Position numbers and translations under genes: made by a program. Shown here piece by piece: positions 8,750 to 17,693 of a stretch of 64,000 nt of DNA. Source of the stretch: Paenibacillus segetis (GTDB taxonomy: Bacteria; Bacillota; Bacilli; Paenibacillales; Paenibacillaceae); NCBI RefSeq assembly GCF_014639155.1, contig NZ_BMFT01000005.1:214987-278986 (forward strand). The letters run 5' to 3'. Under the pieces are notes generated by a model. It did not search any database. It saw only the letters and a program-made list of their open reading frames with translations, and was not told the DNA's origin. Each line of letters begins with the position of its first letter. Position 1 is the stretch's first letter.

Positions 8750-9735
8750 TTAAATCCAGTAGTTTATTAAAAAAATCTGCAGACATTAATTCGCCATACA
8801 GATGGCTCATTCTTGCTCTTATCAGAGCGGTTGCAGTCATCATCTGTGTGGCGGTGGCAGTCTTTTTCATTATTAGGATTGTGCCCGGAGATCCCGCCAA
8901 AATGATTCTGGGGGAATATAGTACTCCAGAAGCTATCGAGAGTATGCACCATACTCTCGGGCTGGATCTTCCACTTTGGGAACAGTTCCTTCGCTTTGTG
9001 CAAAATCTATTTACAAATGGCGATACCGGAGCTTCGATTACTTGGGGAACCTCCACAAGAGAATTGATTGCGGATCGCGCTCCTGTTACGCTACTGCTTA
9101 TAGCGATGGCTAGTCTTGTAGCAATCCTAGTCTCGCTTGTGCTTGCGACGCTAGCAGCAACGCACAAAGACAGACTGCTCGATCATTTGATACGCATCTT
9201 TCCGACAATAACGCTCGGTATGCCGATCTTTTGGGTTGGACTGCTGCTGATTTTGGTACTTAGCGTTAGGTTAGGGTGGTTTCCTGTCGGAGGAGTTGGT
9301 GAAGGGTGGACTGGAACTTTATACAGTCTTACACTTCCTGCAATAACGGTAGCATTTTCACAGATCCCTACACTTGTTCGTTCACTAAGAGCGCAGATGC
9401 TGGAAGTTCTTGAATCTGATTTTGTGGTCACCTTGAAGGCGGCAGGCATACCAAACAGGGTTATTCTGATGAAGCATGTTCTGCGCAATTCTGCGCTTCC
9501 TACGCTTATGCTTCTTGGTGTTAACATCTCTTATCTGATCGGTGGCACCTTGGTCGTTGAACAGGTATTTGGTATCAAAGGTATCGGCAGTTTGCTTTTT
9601 TCAGCCATTTCAAAACGGGACTTTCCAGTTATACAAGGAATAGCTCTTTATTGTGCGATTTCTGTGGTCATCATCAGCCTCCTGATCGAAATCGCTTCCT
9701 GGTGGCTTGATCCCAGGACGAAAGGAAAACAATGA
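8746..9735 (+). CDS. ABC importer permease, DppB/OppB type
   Basis: A 329-residue inner-membrane permease with six predicted helices. It carries the family's N-terminal helix followed by RIVPGDPAKMILGE, and the cytoplasmic coupling loop (about 225-240; LKAAGIPNRVILMKHVLRN) that docks on the ATPase. ATGA overlaps on both sides tie it to the binding protein and to the second permease. It forms the channel as a heterodimer with the next gene product. Confidence 0.92.
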   Translation: MIKSSSLLKKSADINSPYRWLILALIRAVAVIICVAVAVFFIIRIVPGDPAKMILGEYSTPEAIESMHHTLGLDLPLWEQFLRFVQNLFTNGDTGASITWGTSTRELIADRAPVTLLLIAMASLVAILVSLVLATLAATHKDRLLDHLIRIFPTITLGMPIFWVGLLLILVLSVRLGWFPVGGVGEGWTGTLYSLTLPAITVAFSQIPTLVRSLRAQMLEVLESDFVVTLKAAGIPNRVILMKHVLRNSALPTLMLLGVNISYLIGGTLVVEQVFGIKGIGSLLFSAISKRDFPVIQGIALYCAISVVIISLLIEIASWWLDPRTKGKQ

Positions 9736-10598
9736 ACACTACACTATTAGACCCTCAATTGTTGGCGGACGATAAAAGTAAAAGCTTTATAAGGAAGATA
9801 ATAAACACTCCAACCCTTCTTGTTGGAAGCATCATGCTTGTATTCCTCATAGGCATAGCTGTATTCGCGCCGTTTATTAGCCCTTATCAGCCTTCCGAGC
9901 AAAATCTGTACGCTATTTTACAGCCCCCTTCATCTCAGCACTGGCTGGGGACAGATCAATTAGGGCGTGATTTATTTACGAGGCTTATATATGCAGCGCG
10001 GACCGATTTGAAAATCATGGTGTTGGCGGAGATTATACCTTTTTGCACAGGTGTGTTTCTGGGGATGCTTGCTGGGTATTACGGTAAATGGGTAGATACA
10101 ATCATTTCACTGGTGACAGATACCTTTATTGCTTTCCCTTTCTATTTGATCGTTATTATTGTGGCTTTTGCCAGTGGTGCGGGCCAACGAGGCATATATA
10201 TTACATTTATCTTGGTGGGTTGGATCGTATTTGCACGCGTAACTAGGGGGCTTAGCGCATCGTTTCGTAAGCAGGAGTGGATTGCAGCTGCCCAAACGAT
10301 GGGGATTCCAGGGGTAAAAATCATTTTGCGGCATCTTTTACCCAATGTATTACCGCAAGCGGTGGTTGTACTTATGACGGATATGGTTGGTTTGCTTGTA
10401 GCTATTGTTACGCTAGGTTATCTCGGGATCGGTATTGCACCGCCAACTCCGGATTGGGGGACGATGATTTCAGATGGACAGTCCTTTATTACAACCGCTT
10501 GGTGGCTTTCAGCAGTACCAGGATTGGCGGTCGTATATACGGGAATAGCGTTATCCCTTGTGGGTGATGGTTTGGCAGATTTATGGAGGAAAAAATGA
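9732..10598 (+). CDS. ABC importer permease, DppC/OppC type
   Basis: A 288-residue permease partner of the DppB-like protein. The N-terminal OppC-type helix and HWLGTDQLGRDLFTRLIYAA are diagnostic, and the EAA-like loop is AAAQTMGIPGVKIILRHLLPN. It begins in an ATGA overlap with the preceding gene and its own stop overlaps the first ATPase start. Confidence 0.92.
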   Translation: MNTTLLDPQLLADDKSKSFIRKIINTPTLLVGSIMLVFLIGIAVFAPFISPYQPSEQNLYAILQPPSSQHWLGTDQLGRDLFTRLIYAARTDLKIMVLAEIIPFCTGVFLGMLAGYYGKWVDTIISLVTDTFIAFPFYLIVIIVAFASGAGQRGIYITFILVGWIVFARVTRGLSASFRKQEWIAAAQTMGIPGVKIILRHLLPNVLPQAVVVLMTDMVGLLVAIVTLGYLGIGIAPPTPDWGTMISDGQSFITTAWWLSAVPGLAVVYTGIALSLVGDGLADLWRKK

Positions 10599-11356
10599 TG
10601 TCTACGAGTCCCATATTGGAAATAAAAGATCTGTCGCTCGTTACGAAATCAAATAAGCAAATACTTACGAACGTAAGTCTTACCGTTGGAAAGGGCGAAA
10701 GCTTGGGGATTGTAGGCGAATCCGGTTCAGGGAAATCGCTCACCTTGCGCTCCATTATAGGATTACTTCCTCGTGGTGTGGAGCAAGTCAGTGGAGACAT
10801 CAAATGTGATGTCAGAGCGGCAATGATCTTTCAAGATCCGAGAGGTGCGCTTGACCCGCTTTGCCCGGTTGTTAAGCAGCTAGCTGAGGTTGTGTACTAC
10901 AGACAGAAAGTTAGCCGGAAGGCTTCGCGCACCATTGCTCTGGAGTTGCTGGAGATGCTGGGACTTCCCGATTCTCTAAAGCAAAAAGACCGGTACCCGA
11001 GCCAACTGTCAGGTGGTCAGTGCCAGCGTATTGTAATCGCTATGGCTTTAGCGTGTAAGCCGGGCATACTGCTGTGTGATGAGCCGACCACAGCGCTTGA
11101 CGTAACAGTTCAACAGCAAATCATTGAAATTATAACAAGTCTTCAACAAGAACTGGGTTTTGCTATTGTGTTTGTCACTCACAATCTTGCCATTGCTTCT
11201 TCCATGTGTTCAAAACTTTGTGTTATGAAAGAGGGGCAGATCGTCGAACGTGCCGACTCTTTAAGTCTCTTACAGAACCCACAAAATCCGTATACGCAGA
11301 TGCTTATAAATTCGGTGCTTCCTTTACCGGATTTCGAAAGGGGCACGGGTGCATGA
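10595..11356 (+). CDS. ABC importer ATPase 1, DppD/NikD type
   Basis: A 253-residue ATP-binding subunit with Walker A GESGSGKS, signature LSGGQ, Walker B ILLCDEPT and the H-loop histidine in FVTHN. It is shorter than DppD or OppD (about 330 residues) and closer in size to NikD, with no long C-terminal extension. The start is taken at ATG 10595, which overlaps the permease stop and follows GGAGG at 10585-10589; ATG 10598 is an equal alternative. It probably forms a heterodimer with the next gene product. Confidence 0.91.
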   Translation: MMSTSPILEIKDLSLVTKSNKQILTNVSLTVGKGESLGIVGESGSGKSLTLRSIIGLLPRGVEQVSGDIKCDVRAAMIFQDPRGALDPLCPVVKQLAEVVYYRQKVSRKASRTIALELLEMLGLPDSLKQKDRYPSQLSGGQCQRIVIAMALACKPGILLCDEPTTALDVTVQQQIIEIITSLQQELGFAIVFVTHNLAIASSMCSKLCVMKEGQIVERADSLSLLQNPQNPYTQMLINSVLPLPDFERGTGA

Positions 11357-12126
11357 AGATGGCATTACAGATAGAAGATTTAACGGTTAACTATGGTGAG
11401 TTTACAGCACTGGACAAAGTAAGCTTGGAATTTCAACAGCACACCACACTCGGGCTTGTAGGTGAATCGGGTTCAGGTAAGTCTACTCTTGCGCGAGTAA
11501 TAGCGGGTCTGATTCCTCCAAATGAGGGACAAGTCATACTGGGTTCACAAGTATTAGGCAAGAAAAGAAGTCGTGAGCAACATAAAATGATCCAAATGAT
11601 CTTTCAAAACCCAGACTCTTCACTCAATCCTAAACATACAATCAGGCAGATCCTTGCAGAAGGACTGCTGTTTCATAAAATTGTCGATCGCGCTGGAGTG
11701 GAGAAGAGATGTAAGGAACTTCTGACGCGAGTTCATATGGACGAAAGGGCGCTTGGTAGATTCCCTCATGAATTCTCCGGAGGTCAACGTCAGCGGATAG
11801 CGATTGCCCGGGCATTAAGCGTTGAGCCAAGTGTACTTATCGCAGATGAACCTACGAGCGCCCTGGATGTTTCGGTACAACTGAGTATGCTAGAACTCTT
11901 TAACATGCTCAAATCAGAGTTTAATCTTACGATGCTATTCATCTCTCATGATCTGGGAGTTATTCATGCTATAAGCGATAATGTTGCTGTCATGCGGCAG
12001 GGCAAGCTGGTTGAGATCAACTCAAAAGAACAGTTTTTTTCTAACCCCAAAACGTCTTATAGTCGCGAGTTATTATCCGCTGTTCCTAAAATGCCAATGT
12101 CCAACACATCAGGAGGTATCTCATGA
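11353..12126 (+). CDS. ABC importer ATPase 2, DppF/NikE type
   Basis: A 257-residue second ATPase with Walker A GESGSGKST, signature FSGGQRQR, Walker B VLIADEPTSALD and H-loop FISHD. The start was chosen at ATG 11353 because it overlaps the previous stop (ATGA); an upstream extension of the frame would run into the first ATPase gene. Its size again matches NikE-like subunits. It ends in an ATGA overlap with the aminotransferase gene, after a good AGGAGG site. Confidence 0.91.
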   Translation: MKMALQIEDLTVNYGEFTALDKVSLEFQQHTTLGLVGESGSGKSTLARVIAGLIPPNEGQVILGSQVLGKKRSREQHKMIQMIFQNPDSSLNPKHTIRQILAEGLLFHKIVDRAGVEKRCKELLTRVHMDERALGRFPHEFSGGQRQRIAIARALSVEPSVLIADEPTSALDVSVQLSMLELFNMLKSEFNLTMLFISHDLGVIHAISDNVAVMRQGKLVEINSKEQFFSNPKTSYSRELLSAVPKMPMSNTSGGIS

Positions 12127-13196
12127 GCCAAGTTAATAAAGGCTATTTACCCTTACCCATAAATGAGTTTGATAGACTCACACAATTGCTCTCCAAGCTC
12201 CTATCCACACAAGAGTCCCCGGTAATCATACCTGGTGAGGCTATCTTAGGAATTGAAGCCATAGCAGCAGGTATATCAGCACCCGGCCGCACGATTCTAA
12301 ACATTGTGACAGGCCCTTATGGAGATATTTTCGGAAAGTGGCTCGAACGTGGTGGTGCAGAAGTTATTGAGGTTAAAGTTTCTTTTGATGAAGTAATTAC
12401 TGTAGATGAAGTCGCCACAGCGATTGAACGATATAATCCTTGCGCACTTTCTTTCGTGCAGGGAGAAGCGGTGACAGGGGGTTCTAACCCGACAAAGGCA
12501 ATACTAGAGCTTGCTCGTCAATCAAACATTATTACTGTGATCGATTCTGTTTCGGCGATTGGAGCAGAGCCAGTACTTATGGATGAATGGGGCATTGATT
12601 TTGTAGCTATTGGTGCGCAAAAAGCACTTTCCGGTCCTAACGGGATCAGTTCCGTGGGCATTTCCCTACGTGGTTGGGAGTTTCTAGGTTCGAACGAACG
12701 TGCGCCACGCAATTCAATTCTTTCTTTACTTGACCTGAGACGTCCTGCTCACAGTACAACTCCATTTCGAGTTCCAGCAAACATTCCTGTGTTAGAGGCT
12801 AGGGCCTTAATAGAAGCACTTACACTTATTGAGAAAGAAGGCTTAGATGCAGTCAATCGCCGTCATCGTTTAGCATCAGCAGCTTTAATCGCTGGAATTA
12901 AAGACTTGGGTCTTGAACCGTGGCAGCGAAACAGCAACGGTTATTCTCCTTTGACTACTACGATTCGGATTCCTGAAGGCGATGGCGATCGTCTTATGAT
13001 CGGAGAGCCTATAGGCATTGTCGCTCCAGGAGATGGACAACTGTATAATAAGCTTTTGCGTATTAATCATTTCGGCGTTAATGCCAATCAGCACAGCGTT
13101 GAAGAGGCACTTACAACGTTGGCAAAGCTTGTGCAGCAAGAACCTTCTATTGCAATTGCTGCTCAAAAGTTGATTTGGGAGAATGAACATGAATAA
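12123..13196 (+). CDS. Class V PLP-dependent aminotransferase
   Basis: A 357-residue fold-type I, class V aminotransferase of the alanine-glyoxylate/serine-pyruvate group. The PLP-binding lysine is K167 in GAQKALSGP and the cofactor-ring aspartate is in VIDSVSAIG. The family also holds ureidoglycine-glyoxylate and 2-aminoethylphosphonate aminotransferases, so the substrate is open. It is translationally coupled to the ATPase before it and overlaps the amidohydrolase after it. That placement implies that it acts on the imported compound or on the product of the amidohydrolase. Confidence 0.9.
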   Translation: MSQVNKGYLPLPINEFDRLTQLLSKLLSTQESPVIIPGEAILGIEAIAAGISAPGRTILNIVTGPYGDIFGKWLERGGAEVIEVKVSFDEVITVDEVATAIERYNPCALSFVQGEAVTGGSNPTKAILELARQSNIITVIDSVSAIGAEPVLMDEWGIDFVAIGAQKALSGPNGISSVGISLRGWEFLGSNERAPRNSILSLLDLRRPAHSTTPFRVPANIPVLEARALIEALTLIEKEGLDAVNRRHRLASAALIAGIKDLGLEPWQRNSNGYSPLTTTIRIPEGDGDRLMIGEPIGIVAPGDGQLYNKLLRINHFGVNANQHSVEEALTTLAKLVQQEPSIAIAAQKLIWENEHE

Positions 13197-14334
13197 TGAA
13201 TTACTAGAAGAGCAGTCATTTCAGAATATATATATTGCGGGAATTGATGGGAAACGGTTTGATATAACGATAAAGAACGGTCGCTTTTCGTCCATCGTCG
13301 AGAGTATTAACTCGCAAACTCAATCGAACAGCCCTAGCAAAGATTTATGGATTTCTCCCGGCATAATTGATCTTCATACCCATTTAGCTTGGACGGATTT
13401 TGATCATGATGATCAGTTGAAGCGTGATGAACTAGAAATAGAAGCCATGCAAGCGCAAGCCTTTGAGGCAACCTTGCGAGCTGGAGTAACTACAGTGCGG
13501 GATGCAGGCGGACTATTGCCTAGTACTGCCCAGCATATAGGGAAGTATTACAGTCAGCCTTTAAGAGTCCACACTTGTGGCGATATGCTTGGAGCTGGAG
13601 ATGCACAAGGCCTTAAGCATTTGGAACGGCGAGTAACAGAAATTGTTCATTCCGGGGCAAGCTGGATTAAGATCCTTGCAACGGGAGGACTGGGTTCACC
13701 GCCAGATACCGTGCTGAACCCGACTTTTTCTAAGAAAGAGTTCTCCTTTATTGTGAGTAGCGCACATGCACGGGGCGTAAAAGTTCTGGTCCATACCTGG
13801 GGCGGAATAACTGTGGATTGGGCAGTTCATGCTGGTGTGGAGTCGATTGAACACGGGATGTACATGACTGAGGCTCAAGCAGGTCAGCTGGCTCAATCAA
13901 GGACTGCATTTGTACCAACGGCTTCCATCTATCGGATTGCCGCTGACCCAGCAGGGGTTCTTGCTCTGAACAGTGAGATTTGTGATCGCGCTGCTCGTGC
14001 CGCCGAAGCTCACCCTAAAGCCATTAGCTACGCCAAAAGTGCAGGAGTACGAATGGGATTCGGTACGGATTATGCCACACCTGCGCTGCATGGAAGCAAC
14101 CTCGCAGAACTGGACACTTTAATCGACTGTGGATTAACTCGTAAAGAGGCTTGGCAAGCTGCTACCGAGACCGCTGCTGAAATCTTAGGCTATGGAAACA
14201 GCCTTGGCCGTATAGAAGAAAACTTCATTGCGGATGCCGTCATTTTTGATGCTGACCCATTGAAGTCACAAGATGCACAAGCATTACAGAACAGTATTGT
14301 GTCGGTAATTAGAGGTGCGACAGAATTAGAATAA
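13189..14334 (+). CDS. Amidohydrolase-superfamily enzyme, imidazolonepropionase-like
   Basis: A metal-dependent hydrolase of about 381 residues. The metal-site motifs are in order: DLHTHLAW, then WIKILATGG (the lysine may be the carbamylated bridge), VLVHTWG, SIEHG and GFGTDYA. GVTTVRDAGG is typical of the COG1228 group that contains imidazolonepropionases and Xaa-Pro or Xaa-Lys dipeptidases. The start at ATG 13189 has GGGAG eight bases before; ATG 13183 is possible. It is the last gene of the operon. I infer it opens a cyclic amide or cleaves a dipeptide-like substrate, but the substrate is not known. Confidence 0.89.
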   Translation: MNNELLEEQSFQNIYIAGIDGKRFDITIKNGRFSSIVESINSQTQSNSPSKDLWISPGIIDLHTHLAWTDFDHDDQLKRDELEIEAMQAQAFEATLRAGVTTVRDAGGLLPSTAQHIGKYYSQPLRVHTCGDMLGAGDAQGLKHLERRVTEIVHSGASWIKILATGGLGSPPDTVLNPTFSKKEFSFIVSSAHARGVKVLVHTWGGITVDWAVHAGVESIEHGMYMTEAQAGQLAQSRTAFVPTASIYRIAADPAGVLALNSEICDRAARAAEAHPKAISYAKSAGVRMGFGTDYATPALHGSNLAELDTLIDCGLTRKEAWQAATETAAEILGYGNSLGRIEENFIADAVIFDADPLKSQDAQALQNSIVSVIRGATELE

Positions 14335-14381
14335 TGGCGAGATCAGAGCTTGATATAGTAAAACGAGAAGAAACGTTACGT

Positions 14382-14491
14382 TTTTGAAGGATGTTACCAT
14401 CGCTGTTAATGAGAATTTCCTGAATATACGAATTATTGGTTGAAATTCTCACTTAAAGGCGAACGCTTCGCTTGTCCACATTCCTTCAAAA
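14382..14491. repeat. Nested inverted-repeat element
   Basis: TTTTTGAAGGATGT near 14382-14394 is complementary, with one bulge, to ACATTCCTTCAAAA at 14478-14491. Inside it GAGAATTTC (14411-14419) pairs with GAAATTCTC (14442-14450), and GCGAA/TTCGC forms a small hairpin at 14459-14471. The 110-bp unit holds no open frame. It may be a mobile palindromic repeat or a structured 3' region of the operon transcript. Confidence 0.5.
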
Positions 14492-14540
14492 CTCCACTGA
14501 TATTCTGTTATTACAAGCACTGATTTCAGGAAAAGAACAT

Positions 14541-14586
14541 AAAAAATGTCCCATAAGCCTTTTCATGGCTCATGGGACATTTTCTT
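14541..14586. terminator. Bidirectional terminator between amidohydrolase and aconitase genes
   Basis: AAAATGTCCCAT pairs with ATGGGACATTTT and AGCC pairs with GGCT in the interior. T-runs follow on both strands. It serves the seven-gene operon on the plus strand and aconitase on the minus strand. Confidence 0.85.
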
Positions 14587-14638
14587 GTTATATCAGCCTC
14601 TAAACTGTAATTAGTGCATGCTAATTAAAGAGGTAACT

Positions 14639-14698
14639 GTAGATCATAGCGGGAGTGGACGGAATTGTTCTGAAGAAGCGTAGCGTCCATTGATCTAC
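14639..14698. repeat. Inverted repeat downstream of aconitase gene
   Basis: GTAGATCA (14639-14646) pairs with TGATCTAC (14691-14698), and GTGGACG (14655-14661) pairs with CGTCCAT (14684-14690). A smaller dyad TAATTAG/CTAATTA lies just before it at 14608-14627. No T-run follows, so it is not a classic terminator. Confidence 0.5.
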
Positions 14699-14722
14699 GT
14701 TATGCATTTTTTCTGGCACTAT

Positions 14723-17443
14723 TTACTTCACGTCACCTTGAATCATTTGACGCAATACGGTTTGCAGAATACCACCATTGTAGTAGTAGTCTACGTCAAC
14801 CATGCTGTCCAGACGAGCGATCGCTGGGAATTCAAACTGAGTTCCATCTTGACGGGTAGCGATAACGGTCAAGGTTTGACCAGGTTTCACATCATTGCTA
14901 AGGCCAACGATATCAAAGGTCTCCGTGCCATCGATGCCAAGGGTTTTCCAACCGTGTCCCTCTTGGAATTGGAGCGGAAGAACGCCCATACCAACGAGGT
15001 TACTACGGTGAATCCGTTCGAAACTTTCAGCAATAACGGCTTTGACGCCAAGCAGATAGGTTCCTTTGGCTGCCCAGTCACGGGAGCTGCCTGTGCCGTA
15101 CTCTTTACCGGCGATAACGACGAGATTCTGTCCATTCGCTTGGTAATTCATCGAAGCGTCATAAATGGACATGAGGGCATCTGTAGGTAGATATTTCGTA
15201 ATGCCACCTTCAGTACCTGGAGCGACCTGGTTACGGATCCGGATGTTCGCGAAGGTACCACGCATCATCACTTCATGGTTACCACGACGGGATCCATAGG
15301 AGTTGAAATCTTTACGAGCAACTCCATGCTCATTCAAGTAAATACCAGCAGGGCTAGTTGGCGTAATGCTACCAGCCGGAGAGATATGATCTGTTGTCAC
15401 AGAGTCCCCGAGTAGAGCAAGGACACGAGCATGACGAATATCAGCGATATCTTGTAGTCCATCCCCGATTTTCTCGAAGAACGGTGGATTCTGAATGTAG
15501 GTCGATTTCTCATCCCACTCATACAATTCACCTTCAGGAACTGGAATGGAGTTCCAACGTTCATTTTGAGTGAATACATTCTCATATTTGCTGCGGAACA
15601 TTTCCGGACTGAGGGATTGGTTGATGGCTTCCTTAATTTCAGCGGAAGACGGCCAGATGTCCTTCAAATATACCGGCTGGTCATTTGAATCATAACCGAT
15701 CGGATCATTCTGCAAATCGATATTGACTGTTCCAGCTAATGCGTAAGCAACAACGAGTGGAGGAGAAGCCAGGTAATTGGCTTTCACTTGGGCATGAACA
15801 CGACCTTCAAAATTCCGGTTACCTGAGAGTACAGCGGCTACAGTAAGATCGTTATCAGCGATAGCTGCATTCACCTCATCAGGAAGTGGGCCAGAGTTAC
15901 CGATGCAAGTAGCACATCCATAACCTGCTACATGGAATCCAAGTGCTTCAAGTGGCTCGATCAGTCCAGCTTTGTTCAGGTATTCCGTTACGACAAGGGA
16001 ACCTGGTGTTAAGCTACTCTTCACATAATCAGGTTTCTTCAGTCCACGTTCGACTGCTTTCTTAGCAAGCAATCCGGCACCAACCATAACGCTAGGGTTT
16101 GAAGTGTTTGTACAGCTTGTAATAGCTGCGATAACAACTGCACCCGTACCAAATTCACTCGTATTTCCATTTGGATGTTTTACGGTAACTTTTTGTTCTA
16201 TTTTCTCATCACTGAGGCCGTATCCACCTTTTTCGACCGGAGTGCGGATAATTCCGTTAAAGCTTTCTTTCATTTCACTAAGCTCAATGCGGTCCTGTGG
16301 ACGCTTAGGTCCTGCAAGACTTGGTACAACAGAGGCAAGATCCAACTCAATCAGGTCACTGAATTCTGGATCTTCCGTCTCATTTGTACGGAACATACCT
16401 TGAGCACGATAATAAGCTTCCACTAGAGCAATTTGCTCTTCGGAGCGGCCAGTACTATGCAAGTAGGCTAGTGTTTCGTGGTCTACAGGGAAATAACCAA
16501 TCGTAGCGCCGTATTCGGGTGCCATGTTGGCGACAGTTGCACGATCCGCAAGGCTGATATTAGCAAGACCAGGTCCGTAGAATTCTACGAATTTGCCAAC
16601 AACACCTTTTTTACGCAGCATTTGTGTAACGGTAAGCGCAAGGTCGGTAGCTGTAGCGCCCTCAGTAAGACTACCTACTAATTTGAAGCCAATGACTTCT
16701 GGTGCTACAAAATAAAGTGGTTGTCCTAGCATACCAGCTTCGGCTTCTATCCCACCAACACCCCAGCCAACAACACCTAGGCCGTTGATCATGGTTGTGT
16801 GAGAGTCTGTTCCGACGAGTGAATCAGGGAATACGACGGTTTCCCCGTCTACTGTTTTCGTTGCAGCAACAGACGCAAGGTATTCTAGATTCACTTGGTG
16901 AACGATACCTGTTGCCGGAGGTACAGCGCGGAAGTTATTAAATGCAGTTTGCGCCCAACGAAGGAAACGATAGCGCTCTTCGTTACGCTCAAATTCAATG
17001 TTCATGTTATATTCCAAGGCATCCGATGTACCAAACGCGTCAACCATTACAGAGTGGTCGATGACGAGGTCAACGGGAACCAATGGATTGATTTGTTTTG
17101 GATCTCCGCCCGATTTCTTCACGGTGTCACGCATAGCAGCTAAATCAACTACGACGGGAACTCCTGTAAAGTCTTGAAGCACGATGCGTGCAGGGATGAA
17201 CGGGATTTCTTTGTTCTCGTCACGGCCTTCGCCCCAACCTGCAATTTGCTTTACATGTTCAAGAGTGATGGCTCTTCCATCAAATTGGCGGACAGCGGCT
17301 TCAAGTAATACCTTAATAGAAAAAGGTAGTTTTGAAATTTTACCGAGTCCTTGTTCTTCCAAAGCCTGTAGATTGTAGTAACGATAGTCTTTCCCGCCCA
17401 CTTCTAACTTGCGGGAAATCGCAGAAAAATCTTTGATTGACAT
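14723..17443 (-). CDS. acnA: Aconitate hydratase
   Basis: A 906-residue aconitase of the AcnA/IRP1 class, which interconverts citrate and isocitrate in the TCA cycle. The [4Fe-4S] ligands appear as SCTNTSNPS and as the two cysteines of [25 protein letters not shown] and [10 protein letters not shown] are conserved active-site blocks. The length agrees with Bacillus CitB (909). The start was moved to the ATG at 17443 because AGGAGG lies directly before it. A palindrome matching the one at the IclR gene lies in the leader. In Bacillus the homologue also binds RNA when it loses its cluster. Confidence 0.97.
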   Translation of the reverse strand: MSIKDFSAISRKLEVGGKDYRYYNLQALEEQGLGKISKLPFSIKVLLEAAVRQFDGRAITLEHVKQIAGWGEGRDENKEIPFIPARIVLQDFTGVPVVVDLAAMRDTVKKSGGDPKQINPLVPVDLVIDHSVMVDAFGTSDALEYNMNIEFERNEERYRFLRWAQTAFNNFRAVPPATGIVHQVNLEYLASVAATKTVDGETVVFPDSLVGTDSHTTMINGLGVVGWGVGGIEAEAGMLGQPLYFVAPEVIGFKLVGSLTEGATATDLALTVTQMLRKKGVVGKFVEFYGPGLANISLADRATVANMAPEYGATIGYFPVDHETLAYLHSTGRSEEQIALVEAYYRAQGMFRTNETEDPEFSDLIELDLASVVPSLAGPKRPQDRIELSEMKESFNGIIRTPVEKGGYGLSDEKIEQKVTVKHPNGNTSEFGTGAVVIAAITSCTNTSNPSVMVGAGLLAKKAVERGLKKPDYVKSSLTPGSLVVTEYLNKAGLIEPLEALGFHVAGYGCATCIGNSGPLPDEVNAAIADNDLTVAAVLSGNRNFEGRVHAQVKANYLASPPLVVAYALAGTVNIDLQNDPIGYDSNDQPVYLKDIWPSSAEIKEAINQSLSPEMFRSKYENVFTQNERWNSIPVPEGELYEWDEKSTYIQNPPFFEKIGDGLQDIADIRHARVLALLGDSVTTDHISPAGSITPTSPAGIYLNEHGVARKDFNSYGSRRGNHEVMMRGTFANIRIRNQVAPGTEGGITKYLPTDALMSIYDASMNYQANGQNLVVIAGKEYGTGSSRDWAAKGTYLLGVKAVIAESFERIHRSNLVGMGVLPLQFQEGHGWKTLGIDGTETFDIVGLSNDVKPGQTLTVIATRQDGTQFEFPAIARLDSMVDVDYYYNGGILQTVLRQMIQGDVK

Positions 17444-17457
17444 AAATGGACCTCCTC

Positions 17458-17474
17458 GTTTCATCAGGTGAAAC
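17458..17474. promoter_or_regulatory. 17-bp palindrome in aconitase leader
   Basis: GTTTCA-TCAGG-TGAAAC lies between the predicted transcription start and the ribosome-binding site of acnA. It has the same arms and spacing as the palindrome at 2986-3002 in front of the IclR gene. An operator position downstream of the promoter fits repression. Confidence 0.6.
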
Positions 17475-17503
17475 ACAATTTCAAAATAAAACTCACTGTA
17501 ATC

Positions 17504-17532
17504 AGTATACCGTTCCCCTGTCGGTGAGTAAA
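17504..17532 (-). promoter_or_regulatory. Predicted aconitase promoter
   Basis: On the minus strand TTTACT (17527-17532), a 17-bp spacer and TATACT (17504-17509). The -10 box is good and the -35 box weak, as expected for a regulated promoter. Confidence 0.6.
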
Positions 17533-17693
17533 GAACTTTTTGCCCTTTTACGGCCTATCTAATGATCATATTCTCAAAGATGAAGGGGCTTACATTTAGG
17601 AAAACTAGAGTTCGTCTTTCCCATTTTATAGAGGCACATACCGAGCACTTCGCTTTCATATAATTTGAAAGAAAGTAAAGGAGGCGGAGAATA

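Noticed and set aside
14690..15190. An open plus-strand frame of 166 codons antisense to aconitase.
   Set aside because: It is a shadow of the acnA coding sequence, with no ribosome site and no recognisable protein features.
17458..17474. The acnA palindrome as a CcpA cre site.
   Set aside because: A cre site has TGAAA first and TTTCA second with a central CG. Here the arms are in the reverse order and the CG is missing.
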